Of a stretch of 64,000 bases of DNA, positions 25,133 to 33,444 are shown piece after piece (positions within the stretch are counted from its first letter, which is position 1; each line of letters opens with the position of its first letter). The translations under genes were made by a program, and so were the position numbers. Where the stretch lies: contig NZ_JACSKA010000001.1 of NCBI RefSeq assembly GCF_018617385.1, positions 1,116,001-1,180,000 on the forward strand, given 5' to 3'. The notes beneath the pieces were generated by a model. The model ran no database searches and was not told the DNA's origin. It worked only from the letters and a program-made list of their open reading frames with translations. The stretch is from Exiguobacterium sp018617385 (GTDB lineage: Bacteria; Bacillota; Bacilli; Exiguobacteriales; Exiguobacteriaceae).

Positions 25133-26380
25133 ATGATAGAACGTGAAAAAGTTGTCATCGTCGGTTGTCAGTTGCCTGACACCGATGATTGGACATATGA
25201 ACAGTCGATGGGCGAGCTCGTCGAACTCGTGGACACTGCGCAAGGCGAAGTCGTTGCGCGACTCGACCAAAAGCGTCAACAAATCGACCGTCGTACCTTT
25301 ATCGGGAAAGGGAAAATCGAGGAACTCGCGATGCTCGTCGAACAGTTCGAGCCGGACTTGTTGATCTTCAACGCTGAGTTGACACCGGCGCAGTCGAAGA
25401 ACATTCGTATCGCCTTGAACGACCCGGATGAAATGAAATTGATCGATCGCACCCAGCTCATCTTGGACATCTTTGCGAGCCGTGCGCAATCGCGCGAAGG
25501 GAAATTGCAGGTCGAACTCGCACAGATGAACTATTTGCTACCACGTCTCATCGGTCAGGGGACGCAGCTCTCGCGACTCGGTGGTGGAATCGGGACGCGT
25601 GGTCCTGGTGAAACGAAGCTTGAATCGGACCGTCGTCACATCAAGCGACGCATCGATGAAATCACGAAACAGCTCGAGGGGACAGTCGCGCACCGTGGAC
25701 GTTACCGAGAACGCCGGAAAGAAAATCGCGTATTCCAAGTCGCGCTCGTCGGGTATACGAATGCTGGGAAGTCGACAATCTTTAACCGATTGACCGATGC
25801 CGACACGTACGAGCAGGATGAACTGTTCGCGACACTCGACCCGTTGACGCGTGAACTCGAACTTCCACGTGGTGGAAAAGTGTTGATTACCGATACGGTC
25901 GGATTTATCCGTGACTTGCCGACGAAACTCGTTGCAGCGTTTCGTTCGACTTTGGAAGAAGTCGTCGGTGCCGACTTGATCCTCCACGTCATCGATGCAT
26001 CGAACCCGCACTACCTGAATCAAATCGATACGACGAATGCGGTATTGGAAGAACTCGGTGCGAGTGAGGTGCCTCAGCTCGAGGTATATAATAAGAAAGA
26101 CCGTCTCACGGAAGACTTCGTCGGCGGACCACTGTTGATCTCGGCAATCGCATCGGAAGATATCGTGACGTTGACAGGAGCACTCGAGGATAAGATTGCG
26201 GACATTTTGACAAGAGTCCATGTCATCCTCCCGGTGACGGCGTTTGAACATTACCACCCGGCCAAAGAGGCGATGTATCGTCTTGAAGAGAGCTTTTTAG
26301 ATGACGGTTCTGTCGAATTAGTAGGTTATATGAGAGAAGACACGCGTCTATACGCGACGCTAAAACAATTTGAGGTGTAA
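25133..26380 (+). CDS. hflX: GTPase HflX
   Basis: About 415 residues. The N-terminal glycine-rich domain includes GKGKIEELA and the loop LSRLGGGIGTRGPGE. The G domain has G1 VGYTNAGKST, G3 DTVGFIRDLP and G4 NKKD. HflX binds the 50S subunit and splits stalled or hibernating ribosomes after stress. The start is uncertain: ATG 25133 has AGGGATTAC before it, ATG 25121 has GGAAGGTGAG, and GTG 25091 would add 14 residues. The next gene begins 3 bases after the stop, as in the Bacillus ynbA-ynbB order. Confidence 0.93.
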   Translation: MIEREKVVIVGCQLPDTDDWTYEQSMGELVELVDTAQGEVVARLDQKRQQIDRRTFIGKGKIEELAMLVEQFEPDLLIFNAELTPAQSKNIRIALNDPDEMKLIDRTQLILDIFASRAQSREGKLQVELAQMNYLLPRLIGQGTQLSRLGGGIGTRGPGETKLESDRRHIKRRIDEITKQLEGTVAHRGRYRERRKENRVFQVALVGYTNAGKSTIFNRLTDADTYEQDELFATLDPLTRELELPRGGKVLITDTVGFIRDLPTKLVAAFRSTLEEVVGADLILHVIDASNPHYLNQIDTTNAVLEELGASEVPQLEVYNKKDRLTEDFVGGPLLISAIASEDIVTLTGALEDKIADILTRVHVILPVTAFEHYHPAKEAMYRLEESFLDDGSVELVGYMREDTRLYATLKQFEV

Positions 26381-26382
26381 GT

Positions 26383-27681
26383 ATGTGGCAAGAAAAGATT
26401 GAACATTATGATGCACTCGCGCCGTTCGTGAAAAAAGCAGAGGCGCGGGTCAAACCGTTTTTTGAAAAGATAGAAGAAACAGCCGAATTCAACCAGTATC
26501 GCGTCCTAGAATCGTTTAAAAAGCATAAAGTATCGGATTTCCATTTTAATCCGACGACGGGATATGGGTATGACGATATCGGCCGGGACACGCTCGAATC
26601 CATTTATGCGGATGTGTTCGGAGCCGAGCTCGCGCTATGCCGACCGCAGATCATCTCCGGTACCCATGCAATCGGGATTGCCTTGTTCGGTGTCCTTCTA
26701 CCAGGTGATGAGCTGCTCTATATCACGGGGAAGCCGTATGACACGCTTGAAGAAATCGTCGGCATCCGTGGCGATGGTCGCGGTTCGTTGAAAGAACTCG
26801 GTGTCCAATACGATACTGTCGAGTTAAAAGAGGAACGTGAAATCGACATCGACCGCGTCATCGAACGGATCCGTCCTGAGACGAAACTAGTCGGGATTCA
26901 GCGATCGAAAGGGTATGCGAATCGTCGCAGTATCCCAGTCGATGAAATCAAAGTCGCCATCGAACGGATCAAAGCGGTACATCCGCATGTGTATGTGTTC
27001 GTAGACAACTGTTACGGTGAGTTTGTCGAAACAATCGAACCGACGCATGTCGGGGCTGACTTGATGGCAGGTTCCCTCATCAAGAACCCAGGCGGTGGAT
27101 TGGCGAAGACGGGTGGTTATATCGCTGGTACGAAAGAGTTGATTGAACGCTGTTCGTTCCGGATGACGACTCCAGGTATCGGAAGTGAAGCCGGACCATC
27201 ACTCTACTCGCTTCAAGAGATGTATCAAGGCTTCTATATGGCACCTCATACAGTCGCACAAGCATTGAAAGGGGCGCATTTGACGGCAAGTCTTTTGTCG
27301 TTAATCGGATTCGAAACAGACCCTCACTATACGACCCCACGAACGGACTTGATTCAGTCAGTGACGTTCCGTGACCGCGACAAGATGATTGCGTTTTGTC
27401 AGAGCATCCAAATGGCATCGCCGGTCAATGCCCATGCGTTACCGGTGCCGGCCTATATGCCAGGTTATGAAGATGACGTCATCATGGCAGCTGGGACCTT
27501 TATTCAAGGGTCATCCATCGAGCTGTCTGCCGATGGTCCGCTTCGGGCACCGTATACGGCGTACGTCCAAGGTGGTCTGACGTATGCTCACGTAAAAGTC
27601 GCGCTCATGTTGGCGTTGAGCCAATTACACGGTAAAGGATTGGTCGAATTCAACGACCAAAATCAGCCGACACATTTGTAA
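26383..27681 (+). CDS. ynbB: YnbB, PLP-dependent methionine gamma-lyase-like protein (aluminium resistance family)
   Basis: 432 residues, fold-type I PLP enzyme of the family often labelled aluminium resistance. The PLP lysine lies in GSLIKNPGGGLAKTGGY, and the Asp that contacts the ring is in FVDNCYGEF. Further family signs are the NPTTGYGYDDIGRDTLE motif and IISGTHAI. The true substrate is not settled; a C-S lyase reaction is likely. It is coupled to hflX upstream and followed by glnR, the usual Bacillales order. Confidence 0.88.
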   Translation: MWQEKIEHYDALAPFVKKAEARVKPFFEKIEETAEFNQYRVLESFKKHKVSDFHFNPTTGYGYDDIGRDTLESIYADVFGAELALCRPQIISGTHAIGIALFGVLLPGDELLYITGKPYDTLEEIVGIRGDGRGSLKELGVQYDTVELKEEREIDIDRVIERIRPETKLVGIQRSKGYANRRSIPVDEIKVAIERIKAVHPHVYVFVDNCYGEFVETIEPTHVGADLMAGSLIKNPGGGLAKTGGYIAGTKELIERCSFRMTTPGIGSEAGPSLYSLQEMYQGFYMAPHTVAQALKGAHLTASLLSLIGFETDPHYTTPRTDLIQSVTFRDRDKMIAFCQSIQMASPVNAHALPVPAYMPGYEDDVIMAAGTFIQGSSIELSADGPLRAPYTAYVQGGLTYAHVKVALMLALSQLHGKGLVEFNDQNQPTHL

Positions 27682-27692
27682 CCAATCTGTCA

Positions 27693-27731
27693 TGTTAACT
27701 TTCTTAACATCTATTGACAGGATTGTTGTCA
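27693..27731 (+). promoter_or_regulatory. Two GlnR/TnrA operator sites
   Basis: Site 1 is TGTTA-N7-TAACA (27693-27709), a perfect match to the TGTNA-N7-TNACA box. Site 2 is TGACA-N7-TGTCA (27715-27731), a perfect dyad overlapping the -35 region. Their centres are 22 bp apart, two helical turns, as in B. subtilis glnRA. Confidence 0.85.
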
Positions 27732-27742
27732 TATATTATTCT
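27714..27742 (+). promoter_or_regulatory. glnRA promoter
   Basis: TTGACA (27714-27719), a 17-base spacer and TATTCT (27737-27742). The -35 lies inside GlnR site 2. A small palindrome CTCACATTGTGAG follows at 27741-27753. Confidence 0.75.
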
Positions 27743-27773
27743 CACATTGTGAGACAGAAAAGGAGGGGTAAGG

Positions 27774-28178
27774 ATGGCCGATCAATTTCGTCGCTCCAAC
27801 CCGTTGTTTCCGATTGGAATCGTCCAAGATCTGACGCAACTGACAGGTAGGCAGATTCGGTATTACGAAGAACAGGGTCTGATTTCGCCTAGTCGGACGG
27901 AATCGAAACGACGACTTTATTCCTTTAATGATGTCGAACGTCTACTCGCAATCAAGGATTACATTGACCAAGGCTTTAACTTAGCGGCGATTCGCCACAT
28001 GTTAGAGCAAGAAGGTGAAAAAGAAGCGGAAGCATCTGCTCCGGCCGCACCGGTCAATGAAGCACCGAAGGTTTCGGAAAAAGAGTTACATCATTTGTTG
28101 AAAACACAGCTTCAAGAAGCCGGTCGTTTCAATAAGACGTCGCTCATTCAAGGTGAGCTTTCACGTTTCTATCGATAA
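27774..28178 (+). CDS. glnR: Nitrogen regulator GlnR (MerR family)
   Basis: 134 residues. The N-terminal MerR winged helix reads TGRQIRYYEEQGLISPSRT, then a short dimerisation helix, and a C-terminal tail ending in LIQGELSRFYR, which in Bacillus GlnR is the autoinhibitory/glutamine-synthetase-sensing part. It should repress glnRA under nitrogen excess through feedback-inhibited GlnA. The start follows AAAAGGAGGGG. The linker is Ala/Pro/Glu-rich. Confidence 0.95.
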   Translation: MADQFRRSNPLFPIGIVQDLTQLTGRQIRYYEEQGLISPSRTESKRRLYSFNDVERLLAIKDYIDQGFNLAAIRHMLEQEGEKEAEASAPAAPVNEAPKVSEKELHHLLKTQLQEAGRFNKTSLIQGELSRFYR

Positions 28179-28225
28179 CGCCGCACACATCAACCATTAC
28201 GCAATGTGAGAGGGGACATTTTACC

Positions 28226-29566
28226 ATGGCCAGAAAAACGTTCACAAAAGAAGACATTAAACGCATCGCACAAGAGGAAGACGTACGCTTTATTCGTCTT
28301 CAATTCACGGACATCCTCGGAACAATCAAAAACGTCGAGGTGCCGATCAGCCAATTGGACAAAGCACTTGATAACAAGATGATGTTTGACGGATCGTCAA
28401 TCGAAGGATTCGTCCGCATCGAGGAATCAGACATGTACTTGTATCCAGACCTCAACACATGGGTTGTCTTCCCGTGGACAGATGGCAGCGGAAAAGTCGC
28501 TCGCTTAATTTGCGATATTTATAACCCAGACGGCACACCGTTCAGTGGTGACCCGCGCGGAATTCTCAAGCGTAACCTTGAAAAGATGCAAAAACTTGGT
28601 TTCACAGCATTCAACGTTGGACCAGAGCCAGAGTTCTTCTTGTTCAAGAAAGACGCATCAGGCCGTCCGACTCTTGAACTTAACGACCAAGGTGGATATT
28701 TCGACTTGGCACCAGTTGACCTCGGTGAGAACTGCCGTAAAGAGATCGTCATCGAACTTGAAAACATGGGCTTTGAAATCGAAGCGTCTCACCACGAAGT
28801 AGCGCCAGGACAACACGAAATCGACTTCAAATACGCAGATGCTGTCACGACGGCAGATAACATTCAAACGTTCAAACTCGTCGTCAAGACGATTGCTGCG
28901 AAATACGGTCTTCACGCGACATTCATGCCGAAGCCACTCTTCGGTGTAAACGGTTCAGGAATGCACGCGAACATGTCACTCTTTAAAGGTGACACAAACG
29001 TCTTCTACGATCCAAACGGTGACATGGAACTCTCAGACACAGCTCGCGCGTTTACGGCTGGTATCTTGGAGCACGCTCGTGCCTTCACAGCGGTATGTAA
29101 CCCGACTGTGAACTCATACAAGCGTCTCGTACCAGGCTACGAAGCACCTTGCTATGTTGCATGGAGCGCACGTAACCGTTCACCACTCGTTCGTGTACCA
29201 GCGGCACGTGGTCTCTCGACTCGTATCGAAGTACGTTCGGTTGACCCGGCAGCGAACCCATACCTTGCACTTGCTGCCCTCTTGGCTTCAGGTCTTGACG
29301 GAATCGAAAAAGATTTGAATGCTCCAAAACCAATCGACAGCAACATCTACGTGATGGACAAGCCAGAGCGTGTAGCAAACGGAATCGACGATCTCCCAGC
29401 GACACTCTTTGATGCACTCGAAGTCCTTCGTGCGGACAAAGTCGTGATGGACTCACTCGGTGAGCATATCGGCGAACACTTCCTCGAGTTGAAAGAAATC
29501 GAGTGGGATATGTTCCGTATGCAAGTAACAGAGTGGGAACGCGATCAGTACATGACGCTCTACTAA
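28226..29566 (+). CDS. glnA: Glutamine synthetase, type I-alpha
   Basis: 446 residues, the length of Bacillus GlnA. It makes glutamine from glutamate, ammonia and ATP as a dodecamer. Metal and ATP motifs are visible: MFDGSSIEGF, NVGPEPEFFLF, HHEVAPGQHEIDF, FMPKPLFGVNGSGMH and the loop NPTVNSYKRLVPGYEAP. It has the Gram-positive regulatory features and lacks an adenylylation-type insertion. It is co-transcribed with glnR, whose activity it controls. Confidence 0.97.
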   Translation: MARKTFTKEDIKRIAQEEDVRFIRLQFTDILGTIKNVEVPISQLDKALDNKMMFDGSSIEGFVRIEESDMYLYPDLNTWVVFPWTDGSGKVARLICDIYNPDGTPFSGDPRGILKRNLEKMQKLGFTAFNVGPEPEFFLFKKDASGRPTLELNDQGGYFDLAPVDLGENCRKEIVIELENMGFEIEASHHEVAPGQHEIDFKYADAVTTADNIQTFKLVVKTIAAKYGLHATFMPKPLFGVNGSGMHANMSLFKGDTNVFYDPNGDMELSDTARAFTAGILEHARAFTAVCNPTVNSYKRLVPGYEAPCYVAWSARNRSPLVRVPAARGLSTRIEVRSVDPAANPYLALAALLASGLDGIEKDLNAPKPIDSNIYVMDKPERVANGIDDLPATLFDALEVLRADKVVMDSLGEHIGEHFLELKEIEWDMFRMQVTEWERDQYMTLY

Positions 29567-29582
29567 ATAGAAGAGATATATT

Positions 29583-29632
29583 AAAGAGTATGGAGCATCC
29601 CTCAATTGAGGGTGCTCCATACTCTTTTTGAT
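29583..29632 (+). terminator. Strong terminator after glnA
   Basis: A long stem (AAAGAGTATGGAGCA with its complement), inner CCCTC AATT GAGGG and a T-run. Confidence 0.9.
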
Positions 29633-29658
29633 AAATCATAATAGCGGAAGGGATATCT

Positions 29659-30534
29659 TTATGATTGCGATTCTTCTCTAACCTTCACAGGGACCCAAAC
29701 CTCGCTATATACGTTGTCATATCCTGTTTCTATTTTGCTAAATGAAATGCTTGGCAAGTCTTGAAGTGCGTATCCCGAAGAAGGTAACCATTCTGCATAG
29801 GTTCTTGCCATCGTCTCTTGTAGAGTGTTTGGGAATGGTCCATTGTTCGGGAAGATTGCCCATAAACTTCTTGGAATTGAGATCATTTCAAGATCGTCAT
29901 ACTTAATTTCTCTTGTCGTGGCGAAACCAATCATATGTGTCAAATAACCTTCTTCTTCTAAGTGACCGTCATCAAAATTGAAAGATACGTTTAAGGCACG
30001 ATGCGGATATAAATTGCCCAATTCATGCATGTGAGCCCGTTGCTCTTCCGTAATCGACTTCGCTAGTTCCATGATTTCTTCGTTGACTCCCTCGAATTGA
30101 ATAGGGACACGCTTTGAAACTCCAACGATTTGAAAAGCTTCTTTCTCTTCTAACTTGAACTCCATTGATGTTCCTCCTTTTATATCGATATAAAACGTGA
30201 AGCGAGGGAACGACTTTTGAATGTGATTCTTCATGACTTCAGAAGGCAAATGACCAGACCAATCTCGAAACGCTCTGGAAAACCCTTCGACCGATTGATA
30301 TCCATAGAGATATGCGATTTCTGTTACGCTTGAACCATGAACCAATTTTTCATTTGCGATAGAAAACCGTCGATTTCGTATATAAGTGTGAAGTGTCATT
30401 CCTGACATATACGAAAACATCCTCTTAAAATGGTGAGCAGATAGTCCGGTGATTTTTGTGATTTCTGAATCTAAAAGTTCTTCCGTTAAGTGCTGTTCGA
30501 TAAAGTCCATCAGCTCATTTAATGCTTTTACCAT
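29659..30534 (-). CDS. AraC-family regulator with GyrI-like effector domain
   Basis: 291 residues. Two helix-turn-helix units come first (ITKITGLSAHHFKRMF and VTEIAYLYGYQSVEGFSRAFR), then a C-terminal GyrI/BmrR-type small-molecule-binding domain from about residue 115. This layout is that of Rob/YdeE-like multidrug or stress regulators. ATG 30534 follows AAGGAGG at the right distance. It is monocistronic; no adjacent target gene can be named. The gap from 30535 to 30725 holds no gene. Confidence 0.85.
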   Translation of the reverse strand: MVKALNELMDFIEQHLTEELLDSEITKITGLSAHHFKRMFSYMSGMTLHTYIRNRRFSIANEKLVHGSSVTEIAYLYGYQSVEGFSRAFRDWSGHLPSEVMKNHIQKSFPRFTFYIDIKGGTSMEFKLEEKEAFQIVGVSKRVPIQFEGVNEEIMELAKSITEEQRAHMHELGNLYPHRALNVSFNFDDGHLEEEGYLTHMIGFATTREIKYDDLEMISIPRSLWAIFPNNGPFPNTLQETMARTYAEWLPSSGYALQDLPSISFSKIETGYDNVYSEVWVPVKVREESQS

Positions 30535-30679
30535 CAAGTTCTCCTCCTTCATAGTTTGACCATATCGGATTTCTTCCAACTCATCTCGATAATTTGCGTG
30601 CAGGAAAGATCGGGTCGTATTAGTTTAAGCATTTCATTCATAAAATGGATACCCTATAACACGTTATCATTCCAATTAA

Positions 30680-30723
30680 AACAAAGGACCACCTTCTGTA
30701 CTTCACGAAGATGGTCCTTTGTT
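30680..30723 (-). terminator. Terminator of the lexA-DUF2227 operon
   Basis: Arms AACAAAGGACCA / TGGTCCTTTGTT, with an inner CTTC/GAAG pair and a T-rich tail on the minus strand. Confidence 0.8.
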
Positions 30724-30725
30724 GG

Positions 30726-31166
30726 TTAAAACGCTTTTTTGAAAAACGTTGATGTATAGTCGAGCGTCGTATGTAGCGTCGTCGCAAACACGAGCCCTAA
30801 AAAGAAAGACATGCCATGAATGTCCACCCATGAGCGGATTGCCTCTTCATATGCCGTGAAGGGCAAGATCAGCACGAGCGGGAAGCCGATATATGCAATC
30901 CGAATCACATCACTCAAACCAGGTAAGTGTGAGAAGAGCGAACGATGCGGCATAAGCTTTACGTAAGGGAGCCAGATCAATTTGAGTGGTCCCCATCGAT
31001 AGTAGGCGTCTGATTTTAAATCGAGGTCCGGGGAGAGCCAGAGTGTTCCGATAATGGCACCGATGATCAATGAGAAGGGAACATCGATCTCAAGAAAAGG
31101 CGTGGCAACCGCGAGTGCTCCGGTTGCCACGAGATTCGTTCGGGTATGGGTCTTGCCACTAGCCAT
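30726..31166 (-). CDS. DUF2227-type metal-binding membrane protein
   Basis: 146 residues. His/Asp pattern of the YdjM/DUF2227 metal-dependent hydrolase relatives: GKTHTRTN at the N-terminus, LSPDLDLKSDAYYRWG, MPHRSLFSHLPG and a late H-x-x-L-D-Y-T. Three hydrophobic segments suggest a membrane location. Its start overlaps the lexA stop by one base (TAATG), so it is translated with lexA. A link to DNA damage is suggested by the operon only; the biochemical role is unknown. Confidence 0.8.
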   Translation of the reverse strand: MASGKTHTRTNLVATGALAVATPFLEIDVPFSLIIGAIIGTLWLSPDLDLKSDAYYRWGPLKLIWLPYVKLMPHRSLFSHLPGLSDVIRIAYIGFPLVLILPFTAYEEAIRSWVDIHGMSFFLGLVFATTLHTTLDYTSTFFKKAF

Positions 31167-31786
31167 TAATGAATCGTACGGTATACACCGATAACCTTCC
31201 CTAAAATCGAGACGTTGTCAAAATACATCGCTTCTAACTCGTCGTTCTCCGGTTGAAGGCGGACCTTTGAAGCTTCCTTGTAAATCCGCTTCACGGTCGC
31301 TTCGCCTTCTTCCGTCATGGCGACGACAATCTCTCCATTGTCGGCCGTGCTCTGTTGGCGCACGAGCACCCGATCCCCGTCCAAGATGCCTGCGTTGATC
31401 ATCGAATCCCCAGAGACAGACAACATGTATACATTATCTGACCCGACGATATGTGCCGGGAGCGGGAAGTGTTCTTCCACGTTCTCGATGGCGGTGATCG
31501 GCGTCCCGGCAGTGACCTTACCAATGACCGGTACGTACATGACGGACTCTTGCTCTTCCATTGTCGGCATATCGTCAGTCAAAATTTCAATCGCGCGAGG
31601 TTTCGTCTTATCTCGACGAATCAATCCGCGTTTCTCTAAACGATCTAGATGACCGTGTACGGTCGAACTAGATGCTAAACCGACGGCTTCTCCAATTTCA
31701 CGAACAGAAGGCGGATAACCTTTAGCCCGTACTTCGTCTTTGATGAAATCAAGAATCTGTTGTTGTCGCGCTGACATTTTTTTCAT
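31166..31786 (-). CDS. lexA: SOS repressor LexA
   Basis: 206 residues from ATG 31786, with GAGGTG upstream. The N-terminal winged helix reads GYPPSVREIGEAVGL. The Ala-Gly self-cleavage site is in KVTAGTPI, the catalytic Ser in SGDSMINAG, and the Lys in EATVKRIY. It represses SOS genes until RecA filaments trigger cleavage. It diverges from the yneA-like operon; four LexA-type boxes lie between, and one overlaps its own -35, so it is autoregulated. Confidence 0.97.
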   Translation of the reverse strand: MKKMSARQQQILDFIKDEVRAKGYPPSVREIGEAVGLASSSTVHGHLDRLEKRGLIRRDKTKPRAIEILTDDMPTMEEQESVMYVPVIGKVTAGTPITAIENVEEHFPLPAHIVGSDNVYMLSVSGDSMINAGILDGDRVLVRQQSTADNGEIVVAMTEEGEATVKRIYKEASKVRLQPENDELEAMYFDNVSILGKVIGVYRTIH

Positions 31787-31844
31787 TATGTTCACCTCGA
31801 TATAATCGAATAACCTGCAATCGCATCCTATTCTTTATGTGTCT

Positions 31845-31874
31845 AGTGTAACACAAGAACACATGAGCGTACAA
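31845..31874 (-). promoter_or_regulatory. lexA promoter
   Basis: On the minus strand: TTGTAC (31874-31869), an 18-base spacer and TACACT (31850-31845). The -35 overlaps an SOS box. Confidence 0.65.
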
Positions 31875-31968
31875 ACATTCGTTCGTTTTTTTGTGTTGAC
31901 CGAACACGGGTTCTTGTTTTATGATGAGAACAGATAAACGAACAAACGTTCTAACGAACATATATTCT
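31872..31968. promoter_or_regulatory. Cluster of four LexA (SOS) boxes
   Basis: CAAACATTCGTTCG (31872-31885), CGAACACGGGTTCT (31901-31914), CGAACAAACGTTCT (31939-31952) and CGAACATATATTCT (31955-31968). Each matches CGAAC-N4-GTTCG at 8 or 9 of 10 defined positions. They cover both divergent promoters. Confidence 0.85.
31896..31925 (+). promoter_or_regulatory. Promoter of the yneA-like SOS operon
   Basis: TTGACC (31896-31901), an 18-base spacer and TATGAT (31920-31925). The second SOS box sits in the spacer; two more lie just downstream. Confidence 0.7.
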
Positions 31969-31989
31969 TATACGGGAGGCAATTCAATC

Positions 31990-32226
31990 ATGAAAGACAC
32001 ACTCAACGGAATCATTTTAGTCGGGATGCTCTTGGTCGGGATGTTCGCTTTTTACTTGGCTGGTGAAATGCGAGGGGAACCAAAAGTTGTCGATCCGGTC
32101 GTCACGTCAGAGCGGACGATTGAACAAGAGGTCGCATACGTCGAAGCGGAATCGCTCGAAGCACAGATCATGGCAGAGCGTGAAGAGCATAACGAACGAA
32201 AAATGAAATGGTATGCCGCTGAGTGA
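31990..32226 (+). CDS. Small SOS-induced membrane protein in the yneA position, without LysM
   Basis: 78 residues from ATG 31990, with GGGAGG upstream. One N-terminal transmembrane helix (about residues 7-26, ILVGMLLVGMFAFYLAG) is followed by a short charged tail rich in Glu. By position (divergent from lexA, before yneB and ynzC) it corresponds to YneA, the SOS cell-division inhibitor of Bacillus, but that protein is near 105 residues and ends in a LysM domain, absent here. A role as division inhibitor is inference from position, membrane topology and SOS control. Confidence 0.75.
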   Translation: MKDTLNGIILVGMLLVGMFAFYLAGEMRGEPKVVDPVVTSERTIEQEVAYVEAESLEAQIMAEREEHNERKMKWYAAE

Positions 32227-32297
32227 TTGTTCTTCATTGCGAACTATTCTTGAACTGTGTATCGTAACAAATGAATGCAATGAAAGGGAGTGGTGCG

Positions 32298-32942
32298 ATG
32301 CGAGTCGTCATCTATTGCCGGGTATCGACGAACAAGTCTACCCAAGAGACATCACTCAGTCGGCAAGTCGAAGAATTACAGCAGCTGGCTTCGGGATTAG
32401 GGGCCGACGTCATAGATGTCATCACAGAGCAAGAGAGTGGTTATGAAGTCAATCGGCAAGGGCTACTTGATTTACTTGACCATGTATCCACTTCTCAGCT
32501 CGATGCTGTTCTCGTCACGGATGACAGTCGTTTAGGACGAGGGAATGCCAAGATTGCGATCTTGCATACTCTAATGAAGCATGACGTGCGATTGCTGACG
32601 ATGCAGTCGACGTCGGACTATGTCGTTTCCGATGCCGAGAAGATGGTGTTGGAGATTGTCAGTGTTGTCGAAGAGTATCAGCGTAAGATTCATAACGCAA
32701 AAATTTCTCGCGGGATGCGCCGTGCCGTCGCCAACGGATTTAACCCACAGCGCAATATTCAAAATAACGATCAAGGTGGGCGACATCGAATCGAAGTGCC
32801 GATTGAAGAGATTATTCAATTACGCGAGCGTGGCTTGACGTTTGCTGAGATTGCGGCGACCCTTCGAGGATTTGGTTATGAAGTGTCGAAAGCGACCGTC
32901 AATCGACGTTATCTCGAGCACCAGTCAGTGGCTGAAACTTGA
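32298..32942 (+). CDS. yneB: YneB-like serine recombinase/resolvase
   Basis: 214 residues. The N-terminal resolvase domain has the catalytic Ser in YCRVSTNKS and the arginines in DDSRLGRGN. A C-terminal helix-turn-helix follows (LTFAEIAATLRGFGYEVSKATVNRR). It is homologous to B. subtilis YneB, which belongs to the SOS operon and has no proven target. ATG 32298 is preceded by AAGGGAGTGG. It lies 71 bp after the yneA-like gene, with no terminator between. Confidence 0.88.
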   Translation: MRVVIYCRVSTNKSTQETSLSRQVEELQQLASGLGADVIDVITEQESGYEVNRQGLLDLLDHVSTSQLDAVLVTDDSRLGRGNAKIAILHTLMKHDVRLLTMQSTSDYVVSDAEKMVLEIVSVVEEYQRKIHNAKISRGMRRAVANGFNPQRNIQNNDQGGRHRIEVPIEEIIQLRERGLTFAEIAATLRGFGYEVSKATVNRRYLEHQSVAET

Positions 32943-33002
32943 TTCTTCCTCTCTGATTTTGTAAAGTATAAGAACAAATTCACTAGAGAGGGGGCGAGTC
33001 AG

Positions 33003-33236
33003 ATGTTAGCACCAGGACAATTGGAGCGAATCAATTTCCTCGCCAACAAAGCGAAGACAGAAGGACTGTCTCAAGACGAAATGAACGAACAGCAAAACTT
33101 GCGTCAAGAATATTTGAAGGCGTTTCGTCAATCGTTCAAATCACAAATGATGGGGATGAAAGTCGTCGACCCAGATGGGAACGACGTTACCCCAGAGAAG
33201 TTGAAAGAAGACCAAAAACGTTATCGCGGTGAGTGA
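33003..33236 (+). CDS. ynzC: DUF896 protein YnzC
   Basis: 77 residues, a small helical-hairpin protein of the YnzC/UPF0291 family. The conserved core is INFLANKAKTEGLS, then EQQNLRQEYLKAFR, and the C-terminal part has VVDPDGNDVTPEKL. In Bacillus it is the third gene of the SOS operon with yneA and yneB. Function is unknown. GAGAGGGGG precedes the start, and a strong terminator follows. Confidence 0.92.
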   Translation: MLAPGQLERINFLANKAKTEGLSQDEMNEQQNLRQEYLKAFRQSFKSQMMGMKVVDPDGNDVTPEKLKEDQKRYRGE

Positions 33237-33241
33237 TCCCG

Positions 33242-33278
33242 AATGCACATCCTATTTCGTATAGGATGTGCATTTTTG
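33242..33278 (+). terminator. Rho-independent terminator after ynzC
   Basis: A perfect 14-bp stem AATGCACATCCTAT / ATAGGATGTGCATT with a 5-base loop and a T-run. Confidence 0.92.
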
Positions 33279-33372
33279 TTATACACGAACACGCATCAGA
33301 CGAACGGATTACACATTATTTCATGCAATAGAAGGAAACGATTTCACCAAATGTGTTATACTAATTAATTAG

Positions 33373-33401
33373 TTGTGACACACGATTGAGTGTGATAAAA
33401 T
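33373..33401 (+). promoter_or_regulatory. tkt promoter
   Basis: TTGTGA (33373-33378), a 17-base spacer and TAAAAT (33396-33401). The spacer carries a CACAC-N6-GTGTG dyad (33379-33394) that could be an operator. Confidence 0.6.
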
Positions 33402-33444
33402 ATGACGGGTAGAAAACCTTCTTAACACAGAGAGGATGAAATTA

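Noticed and set aside
24027..26380. Genomic island marked by the tyrosine recombinase
   Set aside because: The genes to the right (hflX-ynbB-glnR-glnA) are core, no direct repeats flank the region, and the recombinase is not next to a tRNA gene.
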